DNA of 64,000 nt from Pelagibius sp965227505 (GCF_965227505.1 NZ_OZ245757.1:3038001-3102000), one strand, 5' to 3'; shown: positions 53,714 through 62,241, numbered from the stretch's first letter. Notes: generated from the sequence alone by a model not told the origin. Program-made: numbers and translations.

Positions 53714-53734
53714 CGCCGCTCAGAAAGAGCGGCG
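53714..53734 (+). terminator. GC-rich hairpin in the rubrerythrin - Fe-S gene gap
   Basis: CGCCGCTC (53714-53721) / GAGCGGCG (53727-53734), 8-bp stem, no T-tract. Could weaken or process the message between the first and second gene of the operon. Confidence 0.35.
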
Positions 53735-53806
53735 TCCGCGGTCGCTGTCGTTGTCGTGGCTTCGTGCGCAGGGCCCTTGGTGGGCGGCGTGCGGAGAGGG
53801 GATCTA

Positions 53807-53830
53807 AAGGCAGGGACGAAGGCGGGGACG
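53807..53830. repeat. 12-bp direct repeat before the Fe-S gene
   Basis: AAGGCAGGGACG followed by AAGGCGGGGACG, directly upstream of the start codon at 53835; it may include the ribosome binding purines. Confidence 0.6.
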
Positions 53831-53834
53831 AAGA

Positions 53835-55181
53835 ATGAGTGAAGGTGGCCTGAACGCGCCGGTGCGCCATCCTATCGATTGGAACGACCCGGACTTCTAT
53901 GACTGGGACAAGTTGAACGCGGAGATGGAGCGGGTCTTCGACGTCTGTCACGGCTGTCGGCGCTGCTTCAATCTCTGCGATTCCTTTCCCCGGCTCTTCG
54001 ATCTCATCGACGACTCGGAAACCGGCGAACTCGACAGTGTCGACAAGGCGGATTACAAGCCAGTGGTCGATGCCTGCACGCTCTGCGACATGTGCTTCAT
54101 GGTGAGCTGCCCCTATGTGCCGCCCCACGAATTCAACATCGACTTTCCGCACCTCATGCTGCGCTACCGTGCCGCCGAGCGCAAAAGCGGCAAGATCGAC
54201 GACAATCTCGACCAGCTGACGCGGACCGACCGCAACGGCAAGCTGGCCGGCCTAGCGGCGCCGCTCTGCAACTGGGCCAGTTCCACTACCAACAAGATGA
54301 CCCGCCCGGTGCTGGAAAAGACCGCCGGCATCCACCGCGAGGCCGCGCTTCCGGAATTCCACGGCAAAACCTTTGCCCTGCGTGCCATGGAGGCGCCGCC
54401 GGAGGTCAACGCCGAAGCGCCCGCCAAGGGCCGCAAGGTGGCGTTCTACGCCACCTGCTTCGTCAACTACAACAACCCGCGCATCGGCGAGGCGGCACGC
54501 GCCGTGCTGGCCAGGAACGGCGTCGAGACCGAGGTGGTCTACCCGTCGTGCTGCGGCATGCCGCAGTTGGAACAGGGCAATATCGAGAAGGTCGCCGAAG
54601 CCGCAAAGCGCGTCTCAGCGGAGTTTGGCCGCTGGATCGACGAGGGCTATGACATCGTCGCGCTGACACCCTCCTGCGCGCTGATGCTGAAGTTCGAATG
54701 GCCGCTGATCCTGCCCGACGACGAGGGGGTCAAGCGCCTCTCGGAAGCGACCTTCGACATCACGGAATACGTCGTCGACATCGCCAAGAAGGAAGGCCTG
54801 GCCGAGGGTCTGGCGCCGCTGGAAGGGGGCGTCGCCCTGCACATGGCCTGCCATGCCCGCGCCCAGAACGTCGGCGCCAAGGCGGCGGAGATGCTGCGCC
54901 TGGTGCCGGACTCCGACGTCAAGGTGGTGGAGCGCTGCTCGGGCCACGGCGGCTCCTGGGGCGTGATGAAGGAGAACTTCGACACCGCCATCAAGGTCGG
55001 CCGCACCGCCGCGCGCCAGACCGCCCAGGCGGGCAAGACCTACGTCGCCTCCGAATGCCCGCTGGCCGGACAGCACATCCTGCAGGGCATTGAGCGTCTG
55101 AAAATGGACGACAAGCCCGAATTCGACCGCAGCTACCACCCCATCGAACTCTTGGCCAAGGCCTACGGCTTCGGCGCCTGA
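53835..55181 (+). CDS. CCG-domain iron-sulfur oxidoreductase (GlpC/HdrD-like)
   Basis: 448 residues. Two [4Fe-4S] motifs: CHGCRRCFNLCDSFP near residue 39, and CTLCDMCFMVSCPYVP near residue 83. Two cysteine-rich CCG domains follow: YATCFVNYNNPRIG with YPSCCGMPQLEQG, and HMACHARAQNVGAKAA with ERCSGHGGSWG, where the second CCG is changed to CSG. It resembles subunits of heterodisulfide reductase and glycerol-3-phosphate dehydrogenase C, which pass electrons through disulfide-type centres. No catalytic partner subunit is adjacent except rubrerythrin and DUF3501. Role in peroxide or thiol redox is inferred. Confidence 0.88.
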   Translation: MSEGGLNAPVRHPIDWNDPDFYDWDKLNAEMERVFDVCHGCRRCFNLCDSFPRLFDLIDDSETGELDSVDKADYKPVVDACTLCDMCFMVSCPYVPPHEFNIDFPHLMLRYRAAERKSGKIDDNLDQLTRTDRNGKLAGLAAPLCNWASSTTNKMTRPVLEKTAGIHREAALPEFHGKTFALRAMEAPPEVNAEAPAKGRKVAFYATCFVNYNNPRIGEAARAVLARNGVETEVVYPSCCGMPQLEQGNIEKVAEAAKRVSAEFGRWIDEGYDIVALTPSCALMLKFEWPLILPDDEGVKRLSEATFDITEYVVDIAKKEGLAEGLAPLEGGVALHMACHARAQNVGAKAAEMLRLVPDSDVKVVERCSGHGGSWGVMKENFDTAIKVGRTAARQTAQAGKTYVASECPLAGQHILQGIERLKMDDKPEFDRSYHPIELLAKAYGFGA

Positions 55182-55257
55182 GCGCCGCCCGCCCAGGGCC
55201 TGAGCTAGCCAAGAGCCTGGACCAGCCGATGGCACAGACCAGAAGGACCCCCCGATC

Positions 55258-55860
55258 ATGAACGCCGGACTAGCGATGAAACGAGAGATCACCCGCGACG
55301 ATATCCTGCCGATGAAGGCCTACGCCGAGGAACGCCGCGAGCTGCGCCGCGATCTGGTGGAGAAGAAGAAGTTCCGGCGCCAGGAGATTGGCCCGGTCTG
55401 CACCTTCTACTTCGAGAACTACGAGACCATGTGGGCCCAGGTCCACGAGATGCTCTACATCGAAAAGGGCGGCGAGGAGCAGATCGCCGACGAGCTCAGC
55501 GCCTACAACCCGCTGATTCCCCAGGGCCGCGAACTGGTGGCGACGGTGATGTTCGAGATCGACGATCCGCTGAGGCGCAAGACCTTCCTTTCCAAGCTGG
55601 GCGGTGTCGAGGAGACCGCCTTCTTCGAGGTCGACGGCGAGCGCATCTTCGGCAAGCCGGAAGAGGACGTCGACCGTACCACGGCGGACGGCAAGGCTTC
55701 CTCCGTGCAGTTCATCCACTTCCACTTCACCGAGGCGCAGATCACGAAGTTCAGAACGCCGGGCACGCGGGTGGTGTTGGGCTTCACCCATCAGGAATAC
55801 GGCCACATGACCATCCTGCCGGAGGACGTGCGCAGCGCCCTGGCGCAGGATTTCGCCTGA
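55258..55860 (+). CDS. DUF3501 family protein
   Basis: 200 residues. Recognised by the DUF3501 pattern: ITRDDILPMKAYAEERRELR at the N terminus, GPVCTFYFENYETMWAQVHE near residue 43, and VQFIHFHFTEAQITKFR near residue 142. No known activity. It is found almost always next to the rubrerythrin and CCG Fe-S genes, as here (76-bp gap). ATG at 55276 is an alternative start. Confidence 0.88.
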   Translation: MNAGLAMKREITRDDILPMKAYAEERRELRRDLVEKKKFRRQEIGPVCTFYFENYETMWAQVHEMLYIEKGGEEQIADELSAYNPLIPQGRELVATVMFEIDDPLRRKTFLSKLGGVEETAFFEVDGERIFGKPEEDVDRTTADGKASSVQFIHFHFTEAQITKFRTPGTRVVLGFTHQEYGHMTILPEDVRSALAQDFA

Positions 55861-55876
55861 GGCTGCGCTACCCACC

Positions 55877-55968
55877 CTTCGAGACGGCGCCTCCGCGCCT
55901 CCTCTGGGTGAGGTGAAAGGTAAACACTTCCTCATGCTGAGGAGCGTGCGTGAGCACGCGTCTCGAAG
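55877..55968. repeat. dispersed palindromic element, copy A
   Basis: Ends are perfect inverted repeats CTTCGAGAC (55877-55885) and GTCTCGAAG (55960-55968), with an internal CTCATGCTGAGGAG. A second copy lies at 62290-62391. Non-coding, 92 bp, just after the DUF3501 stop. Resembles small palindromic repeats scattered in alphaproteobacterial genomes. Confidence 0.85.
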
Positions 55969-55979
55969 CATGAAGCCGC

Positions 55980-56615
55980 CTACCTGACCTCCTCGTCCGG
56001 GTAGAGGCCGTAGAAGCTGTCGCGCGGCAGCCAGCCGCTATAGCCGCCGGCCGAGACCTCGCACCAGGCGGTGCGGCAGCGCTCCAGTTTTGCGATCACG
56101 CCGGCATCCAGCATGGCCACGCCGGGGGCATCGGCCTCCGGGCGCCGCTTCAGGGTGCGGCGCTGGCCGGTGATCAGCGCGCTGCGCCGTCCCTGGACCA
56201 TGGACTGGTGGACCCAGCCCTCGGTCCCCTGCCAGTCGCGGATGCGCCGCCAGGTGTCGAACTCGTCGATGATCTCCACCGGCATCCCGCTGCGGCGATA
56301 GACCCAGTCGATGGGGTAGCGGGTGCCCGGTCCGCTGCGCAGGTTCACCTCCGATGCGCGCAGGCTGACGAAGCGCGGCAGCGGCAGGCCGGTGCGCCCG
56401 GGCGGGCTGGGGCGCGCGGCCTCCGCCTGTGACGCCGGCGCCGCGGCGGTGTCCTCGGCGGCCGCAGGAGCAGCGGCAGGGACGGTGAGCGCGGCCGGCA
56501 GGGCCACAAGGCCCGCCAGCACAAGCGCCGCCGCCAGACGGCGCGTTTTGGGCGCGCTGGTTATGGGCACGCCGGATCGGGGGGCGTTGCAGGGTCGTAG
56601 GGCCGGAATCCGCAT
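55980..56615 (-). CDS. exported SH3-domain protein
   Basis: 211 residues. An N-terminal signal-like hydrophobic run (LAAALVLAGLVALPAALTV) is preceded by about 25 basic residues, and a later ATG could give a more normal signal peptide. Two bacterial SH3 units follow: SEVNLRSGPGTRYPIDWVYR and, in the C-terminal half, ISRRPEADAPGV-like with GYSGWLPRDSFYG. Likely a periplasmic protein that binds cell wall or another protein; no catalytic domain. Confidence 0.82.
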   Translation of the reverse strand: MRIPALRPCNAPRSGVPITSAPKTRRLAAALVLAGLVALPAALTVPAAAPAAAEDTAAAPASQAEAARPSPPGRTGLPLPRFVSLRASEVNLRSGPGTRYPIDWVYRRSGMPVEIIDEFDTWRRIRDWQGTEGWVHQSMVQGRRSALITGQRRTLKRRPEADAPGVAMLDAGVIAKLERCRTAWCEVSAGGYSGWLPRDSFYGLYPDEEVR

Positions 56616-56950
56616 GGCCTTCTTCCTATCGCCCGGCTTCGCGTCCGGTCAAGACAGCCGGAGGGAGTAGGGAGAGGTGGAGTAAGCCCGGGCGGCGGCC
56701 TGTCGATCCGGGAACCTGATCCTCCGGCCGGGTCTCTTGAGTGGCGCGCTGATCGGCCGCAGGGCGGAACGCGCCGGCCTGTGCCGGGGTTTTCCGCGCG
56801 CCCTGGACAAGCCCGCGCTCCGCCTGCTATGGCAAAGCCAGGACCCGGGCTCTGCCCGCTGCCCGTCAAGGGCGGCGGCTGCCCTTCCTCTGCGCCGTTC
56901 CAGCCCGGTCGGTCCAGCCCAGTCGATTTAGTCAGGTCGAGTGAGAAGCC
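56616..56950. other. 335-bp intergenic region without a recognised gene
   Basis: Divergent region between the SH3 gene and the hydroxyacid dehydrogenase. GC-rich, no clear promoter, repeat array or RNA was recognised. A Shine-Dalgarno for the dehydrogenase is not strong (GGTCGAGTGAGAAGCC). Confidence 0.6.
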
Positions 56951-57937
56951 ATGCCCCACAAGAAGGTCCGCGTCATCGTCACCCGCCGCCTGCCGGATGC
57001 CATCGAAACGCGGATGATGGAGCTCTTCGACTGCCAGCTCAATCTGGAGGACAAGCCGCTCTCCCAGGCCCAGCTCATCGAGGCGGCGAAAGAGGCCGAG
57101 ATCCTGGTGCCGACGGTGACGGACCGCATCGATGCCGCCGTGCTCTCCCAGGCCGGTCCGCAGTTGCGGCTCATCGCCTCCTTCGGCACCGGCGTCGACC
57201 ACATCGACCTGAAGACCGCCCGTCAGCGCGGCATCACCGTTACCAACACGCCGGGCGTCCTTACCGAGGACACCGCCGACATGACCATGGCGCTGATCCT
57301 CTCGGTGCCGCGCCGCCTGGCAGAGGGCGAGCGCCTGGTGCGCTCCGGCGACTGGCAGGGCTGGGCGCCGACCGGCATGCTGGGCCACCGCATCAACGGC
57401 AAGCGCCTGGGCATCATCGGCATGGGCCGCATCGGCAGCGCCGTGGCGCGGCGCGCCCGCGGCTTCGGCATGTCGATCCACTATCACAACCGGCGGCGGG
57501 TGCATCCCTCCCTGGAGGAGGAACTGGAGGCGACCTATTGGGAGAGCCTCGACCAGATGCTCTCGCGCATGGACATCATCTCGGTGAACTGTCCGCACAC
57601 CCCGGCGACCTTTCACCTGCTCTCCGCCCGGCGCATCAAGCTGCTGCGCGAAGAGGCCTACATCGTCAACACCTCGCGCGGCGAGGTGGTGGACGAGAAC
57701 GCCCTGACCCGCGCGCTGGAGGCCGGGGAGCTGGCCGGCGCCGGCCTCGACGTCTTCGAGCACGAGCCGGCCGTCAATCCCAAGCTGCTGCGCCTCGACA
57801 ACGTGGTGCTGCTGCCCCACATGGGCTCGGCCACCATCGAGGGGCGCCTGGCCATGGGCGAGAAGGTGATCATCTCCATCAAGACCTTCGTCGACGGCCA
57901 CACCCCGCCCGACCGCGTGCTGGAGACGATGTTTTAG
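56951..57937 (+). CDS. D-2-hydroxyacid dehydrogenase, glyoxylate/hydroxypyruvate reductase-like
   Basis: 328 residues. NAD(P)-binding GIIGMGRIGSAVARRARGFG near residue 155. Catalytic triad positions: Arg in NTSRGEVVDENAL, Glu in DVFEHEPAV, His in LLPHMGSATIEG. The typical substrate loop FGTGVDHIDLKTAR is near residue 78. It probably reduces glyoxylate or hydroxypyruvate using NAD(P)H, but the exact substrate cannot be read from sequence. Followed by a dispersed repeat element. Confidence 0.93.
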   Translation: MPHKKVRVIVTRRLPDAIETRMMELFDCQLNLEDKPLSQAQLIEAAKEAEILVPTVTDRIDAAVLSQAGPQLRLIASFGTGVDHIDLKTARQRGITVTNTPGVLTEDTADMTMALILSVPRRLAEGERLVRSGDWQGWAPTGMLGHRINGKRLGIIGMGRIGSAVARRARGFGMSIHYHNRRRVHPSLEEELEATYWESLDQMLSRMDIISVNCPHTPATFHLLSARRIKLLREEAYIVNTSRGEVVDENALTRALEAGELAGAGLDVFEHEPAVNPKLLRLDNVVLLPHMGSATIEGRLAMGEKVIISIKTFVDGHTPPDRVLETMF

Positions 57938-57969
57938 GGTCGCTCAGGCGACCGCCGAAACCGTCGATT

Positions 57970-58078
57970 CCCCTCATCCTCCCGCTGGCGCGGGTCCCGC
58001 CCTCTCTACCACGGGGAGAGGGTTGCGCAGCTTTTGGCGAGGCGTTCAGCCGAGTCTAGGCGTAGCTGGGTGAAGGGG
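57970..58078. repeat. dispersed REP-like element, copy C (inverted relative to copy D)
   Basis: Read in reverse it begins CCCCTTCACCCAGCTACGCC and has CGCAACCCTCTCCC in the middle and GCGGGAGGATGAGGGG at the end. This matches the element at 62446-62607 read forward. Contains a CCCTCTC/GAGAGGG hairpin that could act as a terminator for the dehydrogenase or the convergent BMP gene. Confidence 0.8.
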
Positions 58079-58089
58079 CTGCCGTAGCC

Positions 58090-59103
58090 CTATTGCACCG
58101 GACAGGGGCCCTCGGTGGAGGCGTCGTGGACCTTGACGGCGCCGCCGACGATGGCTGCCTGCGCCGCAGCGGCGGCGGCTTCCATTTCCGGCGTGATGAG
58201 GCTGCGGTTGTTGTCGTCGATTACCCAGTCGAGACCGCCCTCGGCGAGGCCCAGCACCTGCACGCCGGGCGTCCAGCGGCCGTCGCGCGCGGCCTGAAAG
58301 TTCTCGTAGACCGCCACGTCGACGCGCTTCCTCATGGAGGTCAGCACCTTGCCGGGGTGCAGGCCGTTCTGGTTGGAATCCGTGCCGATGCCCAGCGCCC
58401 CGCCGTCGGCGGCGGCCTGCAGCACGCCGATGCCGGTGCCGCCGGCGGCCTGGATGATGACGTCGGCGCCCTGTTCGATCTGGGAGCGGGTGAGTTCCGC
58501 GCCGCGCGCCGGGTCGGTCCAGGCCGCCGGCGTGTTGCCGGTCATGCTGACCAGGACCCTGGCCTGCGGGTTGGCGCTGCGCGCACCCTGGATGTAGCCG
58601 CAGGCGAACTTGCGGATGATCGGGATGTCCATGCCGCCGACGAAGCCCAGGGTGCCGGTTTTGGAGGCCATCGCCGCCAGCAGGCCGACGACGTAGGAAC
58701 CCTCCTGCTCGCGGAACACCACCGAGCGCACGTTGGGCGCCTCGACCACCATGTCGATGATCGCAAAGTCGGTCTCCGGATAGTCCGGCGCCACCTGGGC
58801 CAGAGCGCCGGCATGATTGAAGCCGATGGCGACGATGGGCGAATAGCCGCGCTGGGCGAAGGTCCTCAGCGCCTGCAGGCTCTGGGCCGGGGAGTTGATC
58901 TCGAACTCGGCGTAGGGCGCGCCGGTGTCGGCCTTGAAGCGCTCAGCCCCGCGGAAGGCTGCCTCGTTGAAGGAGCCGTCGAACTTGCCGCCCACCGAAT
59001 AGACCACGGCGGGTCCGGCATCCTTGGCGTCCGCGACTGTGACTGCAGCGGGGGCGGTAATGAAGCAGAGCAGAACGGCGATAAGGGGGATGCGGCGGAA
59101 CAA
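58090..59103 (-). CDS. BMP-family substrate-binding protein (nucleoside/purine-type ABC transporter)
   Basis: 337 residues. Cleavable signal peptide (IPLIAVLLCFITAPAAVTVADA), no lipobox Cys, so probably soluble periplasmic. The BMP/Med fold is shown by VVYSVGGKFDGSFNEAAFRG, AIGFNHAGALAQVAP, GTLGFVGGMDIPIIRKFACG and IGTDSNQNGLHPGKVLTSM. These proteins bind purine nucleosides or related compounds. No permease or ATPase gene lies next to it, so partners must be elsewhere. Confidence 0.9.
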   Translation of the reverse strand: MFRRIPLIAVLLCFITAPAAVTVADAKDAGPAVVYSVGGKFDGSFNEAAFRGAERFKADTGAPYAEFEINSPAQSLQALRTFAQRGYSPIVAIGFNHAGALAQVAPDYPETDFAIIDMVVEAPNVRSVVFREQEGSYVVGLLAAMASKTGTLGFVGGMDIPIIRKFACGYIQGARSANPQARVLVSMTGNTPAAWTDPARGAELTRSQIEQGADVIIQAAGGTGIGVLQAAADGGALGIGTDSNQNGLHPGKVLTSMRKRVDVAVYENFQAARDGRWTPGVQVLGLAEGGLDWVIDDNNRSLITPEMEAAAAAAQAAIVGGAVKVHDASTEGPCPVQ

Positions 59104-59275
59104 AGAAGCCTCTCTTGGTTGGCCCGATAGGCGGTGCGAATGGCTAAAAGCTATGCTATTTCGCCCTTCTTCGAAACGGACGCTTTCGTCCGTTCCTGCG
59201 ATTCCGCAATCCGTACGCCACGGTCGACGCCGCCCGATCGCCTTTCCCGATCACCTGTCTAGGAAGGAGTCCCCG

Positions 59276-59782
59276 ATGACCGAGACCCCCGCGGCCAAGC
59301 CCCTGCTCACCGCTGCCGATATCGCCGAGATGCCGGAGGTTCACATCCGTCATCCCTTCAATCCCAAGTCGGACATCTACCTGAAGAGCTTGGCCCCTGC
59401 GGCGGGCCTGACCCGCGTCTCCCTCACCCTGGGCCGCGTGCCGCCGGGCCGGGAGAGCTTCATCTACCACAGCCACGAGCGCGACGAGGAGTTCCTCTAC
59501 ATCCTCTCCGGCCGCGGCCGGGCGGAAATCGGCGAGGAGGTCTTCGAGGTCGGGCCCGGCGACTTCATGGGCTTTCCCGCCCCCGGCGGCCCGCCGCACC
59601 ACCTGACCAACCCCGCCGACGAGGATCTGGTCTACCTGATGGGCGGGGAGCGCAGCGGCCTCGACATCGGCCATTTCCCGCGCCTCGGCAAGCGCATCCT
59701 CTTCGGCCCCGGCGGCATCCAGGCCTACGACGACAAGGACGCCCAGCAGCTCAGCTTCACCGATTTCCTGGCGAAGGACTGA
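59276..59782 (+). CDS. cupin-domain protein
   Basis: 168 residues from the ATG at 59276 with AGGAAGGAG upstream. Single cupin barrel: metal motif 1 FIYHSHERDEEFLYILSGRG near residue 61, motif 2 GPGDFMGFPAPGGPPHHLTN near residue 96. Small-molecule metal enzyme or binding protein; no substrate can be assigned. The last 45 residues (DIGHFPRLGKRILFGPGG) fall outside the barrel. Lies upstream of the lower-GC membrane protein. Confidence 0.85.
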   Translation: MTETPAAKPLLTAADIAEMPEVHIRHPFNPKSDIYLKSLAPAAGLTRVSLTLGRVPPGRESFIYHSHERDEEFLYILSGRGRAEIGEEVFEVGPGDFMGFPAPGGPPHHLTNPADEDLVYLMGGERSGLDIGHFPRLGKRILFGPGGIQAYDDKDAQQLSFTDFLAKD

Positions 59783-59851
59783 GAGATGACCGTGTCCGGG
59801 AGGCAAATCAGGGTGGTTGAGGGATAACCACTCCTATGCAACCATGACGCC

Positions 59852-61288
59852 ATGGTTGCCTTGAACGCCGAAGCAACGCCTGTCGCCACGCAGGAGCGCG
59901 ATCCACGCTGGCGCATCGGCGTGGGCCTCGCGGTGGCCTGGGTCTTTATCCATCTTTGGGTCGGCTCACCAATCCCTTACATGGTGGGGGACATCGGGGG
60001 GCTCAGCCTGATCGCAAACAACACAGAAGTGCGTGGCCTGGAAATGGGCTTCGCCCTTTGCCTCGCCTTCCTGTTGTTCCCGTCGCGCCGGCTGAAGCTG
60101 CCATGCGCGACGGATTTGGCTTTGGCCGCAGTCGCAGGCATCTCCGGAAGCGTTGTCTTCTGGCACTATGGTCACATCTCCGCCAATCCAGTGGAGCCAG
60201 GGGGATTCTCATTGGCTGTTGCAGGTGTAGGCATCGCGATGCTCGCGCTGGCAACCCTGCGGGTCTTCGGTTGGCTGGGCGCGCTTTTCTTAGTTCCGCT
60301 TGTGGTCGTTCATCTCGCCCCCGCCATTTTGAATCAACGGGTCCCGTCCAACCTTCGCGGCTTCGACAGTCTCCTCCACCTGCAGTGGCTTACGACGGAG
60401 GGCGCTTTCGGCATTCTGCTAGGGGTCTCGACGAGTTTCGCATTCCTGCTCGTTGTGCTGGGCGTTGCACTCGACGTGATGGGCTGCGGTCGGCGTGTGG
60501 TGCGCCTTGCCTTTCGGCCGCTTCCCACGGTGATCGACAGAAGGCTCTTGGCGGACCGCCATCCCTTTGCGCGCCGGTTCTGGGCCCTGACGTTCGTCGT
60601 GATGGCGTTCTCTGTCATCAATGTCATTGGAACGGAGCCGCTCAGTCTTCTGGAGTTCATTGAACTCTACTCTTGGCCGATCCTTTACAGCCTCTTGATC
60701 TACGGTGGCTTCCTTGGCTTTGCCTGGATCACGAAGCCCATCGGCAATTCGCGCTGGCACGCGGCGGCCTTCTCGTTTGCTGTTGGCGGCATGCTCTTCG
60801 GGGTCGCGCAACTGCTTGCGTTTATGTTGGTCGCGCTTTTCGAATCTGCCTACAACACACGGGCCAATGTCCTTGGCGATCTCGGCGACCCCTCATTGTG
60901 GCTTTGGGTCTTCCTGCTGGTCGGTTTGCTGCCGGGTTTTCTCGCCTGGCGGTCCGCAAAACCGTCCCATAAGCGAGCGTGGCTGGCGGTCTTGGTGACG
61001 TTACCGGTGTTCCTTTACTTCTGGGAAATGTCCGTGGAACGGATTTCGCCGGGGCTCTCGGCGTTCTATGCCGCAGTTCTGATGCTGTTCGTCTTGGCGG
61101 CGCATCATCTCGTAATGCGTCACGGCAAAGACCGTGAACTCGGGCCCGACCGGCATACACTCACCGCGTCCTACATAATCCCGCTCGGCTACGGCACGGC
61201 GCGGGTCATGGTGCGGGTGACCATCCTAGTCGCGCTCTACGGCATGCTGATCCCTTGGGCTTGGTATTGGGCCCAACTGCTCTACTAG
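59852..61288 (+). CDS. polytopic membrane protein, N-terminal half resembling TAXI-TRAP fused permeases
   Basis: 478 residues, about eleven hydrophobic segments. The first half has the layout of fused TRAP permeases of the TAXI group: RGLEMGFALCLAFLLFPSRR, a DNA-conserved-like HYGH segment, and EGAFGILLGVSTSFAFLLVVLGVALDV near residue 177. The DctM core expected next (PAK, GSS and TIP motifs) is missing; an unrelated membrane region follows from about residue 240 (RRFWALTFVVMAFSVINVIG). Hand-counted composition is about 58% G/C (35 of 60 in two sampled lines), against about 73% in adjacent moeB. No TAXI binding protein is near. Function uncertain; transfer or fusion likely. Confidence 0.7.
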   Translation: MVALNAEATPVATQERDPRWRIGVGLAVAWVFIHLWVGSPIPYMVGDIGGLSLIANNTEVRGLEMGFALCLAFLLFPSRRLKLPCATDLALAAVAGISGSVVFWHYGHISANPVEPGGFSLAVAGVGIAMLALATLRVFGWLGALFLVPLVVVHLAPAILNQRVPSNLRGFDSLLHLQWLTTEGAFGILLGVSTSFAFLLVVLGVALDVMGCGRRVVRLAFRPLPTVIDRRLLADRHPFARRFWALTFVVMAFSVINVIGTEPLSLLEFIELYSWPILYSLLIYGGFLGFAWITKPIGNSRWHAAAFSFAVGGMLFGVAQLLAFMLVALFESAYNTRANVLGDLGDPSLWLWVFLLVGLLPGFLAWRSAKPSHKRAWLAVLVTLPVFLYFWEMSVERISPGLSAFYAAVLMLFVLAAHHLVMRHGKDRELGPDRHTLTASYIIPLGYGTARVMVRVTILVALYGMLIPWAWYWAQLLY

Positions 61289-61297
61289 GACCGGCAA

Positions 61298-61357
61298 ATG
61301 ATATCGGTTGATTTCAGGCGCCTTGCGATCGCAGACGCTGAGGCGCTCGACCTCTAG
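61298..61357 (+). pseudogene. 19-codon remnant resembling the start of a GNAT-type acetyltransferase
   Basis: ATG at 61298 with AGGA ten bases upstream; reads MISVDFRRLAIADAEALDL then stop. The wording resembles the first 18 residues of GNAT proteins. Its stop overlaps the moeB stop region. May be a truncated gene at the edge of the lower-GC segment, or chance. Confidence 0.25.
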
Positions 61358-62169
61358 ACCGCGCAGAGGGCTGCGCCGGTGCGGTAGTCCAGGGTTTGGA
61401 GGTCGCGGATGGTGGCCTGGGACCCGCAGAGGGCACAGCCCGGGTCTCGCGGCACGCTCACCTTGCGGAAGGTGGTCTCCAGCGAGTCGAAGAGCAGCAG
61501 TTCGCCGGCGAGACTCCGGCCGATGCCCAGCACCTCCTTCACCACCTCGTTGGCCTGCAGGGCGCCCAGCGTGCCGGCCAGCGCGCCCAGCACGCCGACG
61601 TCGGCGCAGCTTTCCTTGGGGTCGCCCGGCTGCGGGCCGAAGAGGCAGCGGTAGCAGGGCGTCTTCCCCTCATGCGCCTTGTAGGTCGAAAGCTGGCCGT
61701 CGAAGCGCATGATGGCGGCGGAGACCAGAGTCTTTTTCGCCAGATAGCAGGCGTCGTTGGCGAGATAGCGGGTCGGGAAGTTGTCGGACCCGTCGGCCAC
61801 CAGGTCGTAGCGCGCGATGAGGTCGAGGGCGTTGTCGGGAGTCAGGCGCATGGAGTGCGCCTCGACCTTCACCTCGGGATTGATCTCGGCGATGCGCCGA
61901 CGCGCGGACTCGACCTTCGCCATGCCGATGTTGGCGGTGTCGTGCAGCACCTGGCGCTGCAGGTTGGAGAGGTCGACTTCGTCGTCGTCGACGATGCCCA
62001 GCGTGCCGATGCCAGCGGCCGCAAGATAGAGCAGCAGCGGCGAGCCGAGCCCGCCGGCGCCGATCACCAGCACCCGGGCATTCAGCAGCTTGGCCTGACC
62101 CTCCTCGCCGATTTCCGGCAGCACGAGGTGACGCGCGTAGCGGTCGATCTGGTCGTCCGAGAAATCCAT
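61354..62169 (-). CDS. moeB: MoeB/ThiF-type adenylyltransferase (E1-like)
   Basis: 271 residues. Rossmann GAGGLGSPLLLYLAAAGIG near residue 37, VDLSNLQRQVLHDTANIG, adenylation-site DGSDNFPTRYLAND, and two zinc CxxC pairs (CYRCLFG and CALCGS). It adenylates a ubiquitin-like carrier (MoaD or ThiS type) for molybdenum cofactor or thiamine/sulfur transfer. MoeB and ThiF cannot be told apart from this alone; no moa or thi genes are adjacent. cysK lies upstream across the repeat region. Confidence 0.9.
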   Translation of the reverse strand: MDFSDDQIDRYARHLVLPEIGEEGQAKLLNARVLVIGAGGLGSPLLLYLAAAGIGTLGIVDDDEVDLSNLQRQVLHDTANIGMAKVESARRRIAEINPEVKVEAHSMRLTPDNALDLIARYDLVADGSDNFPTRYLANDACYLAKKTLVSAAIMRFDGQLSTYKAHEGKTPCYRCLFGPQPGDPKESCADVGVLGALAGTLGALQANEVVKEVLGIGRSLAGELLLFDSLETTFRKVSVPRDPGCALCGSQATIRDLQTLDYRTGAALCAV

Positions 62170-62241
62170 GGGCCCAGTCTAGCGCCTTGAGGCCGTTGGA
62201 CAAAGGGGCGATGGGGAGCGCCTGTCGCCTGCCACTCCGTC

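Noticed and set aside
53593..53834. Extra gene between rubrerythrin and the Fe-S protein
   Set aside because: Only short frames without ribosome sites; the space holds a hairpin and a 12-bp direct repeat.
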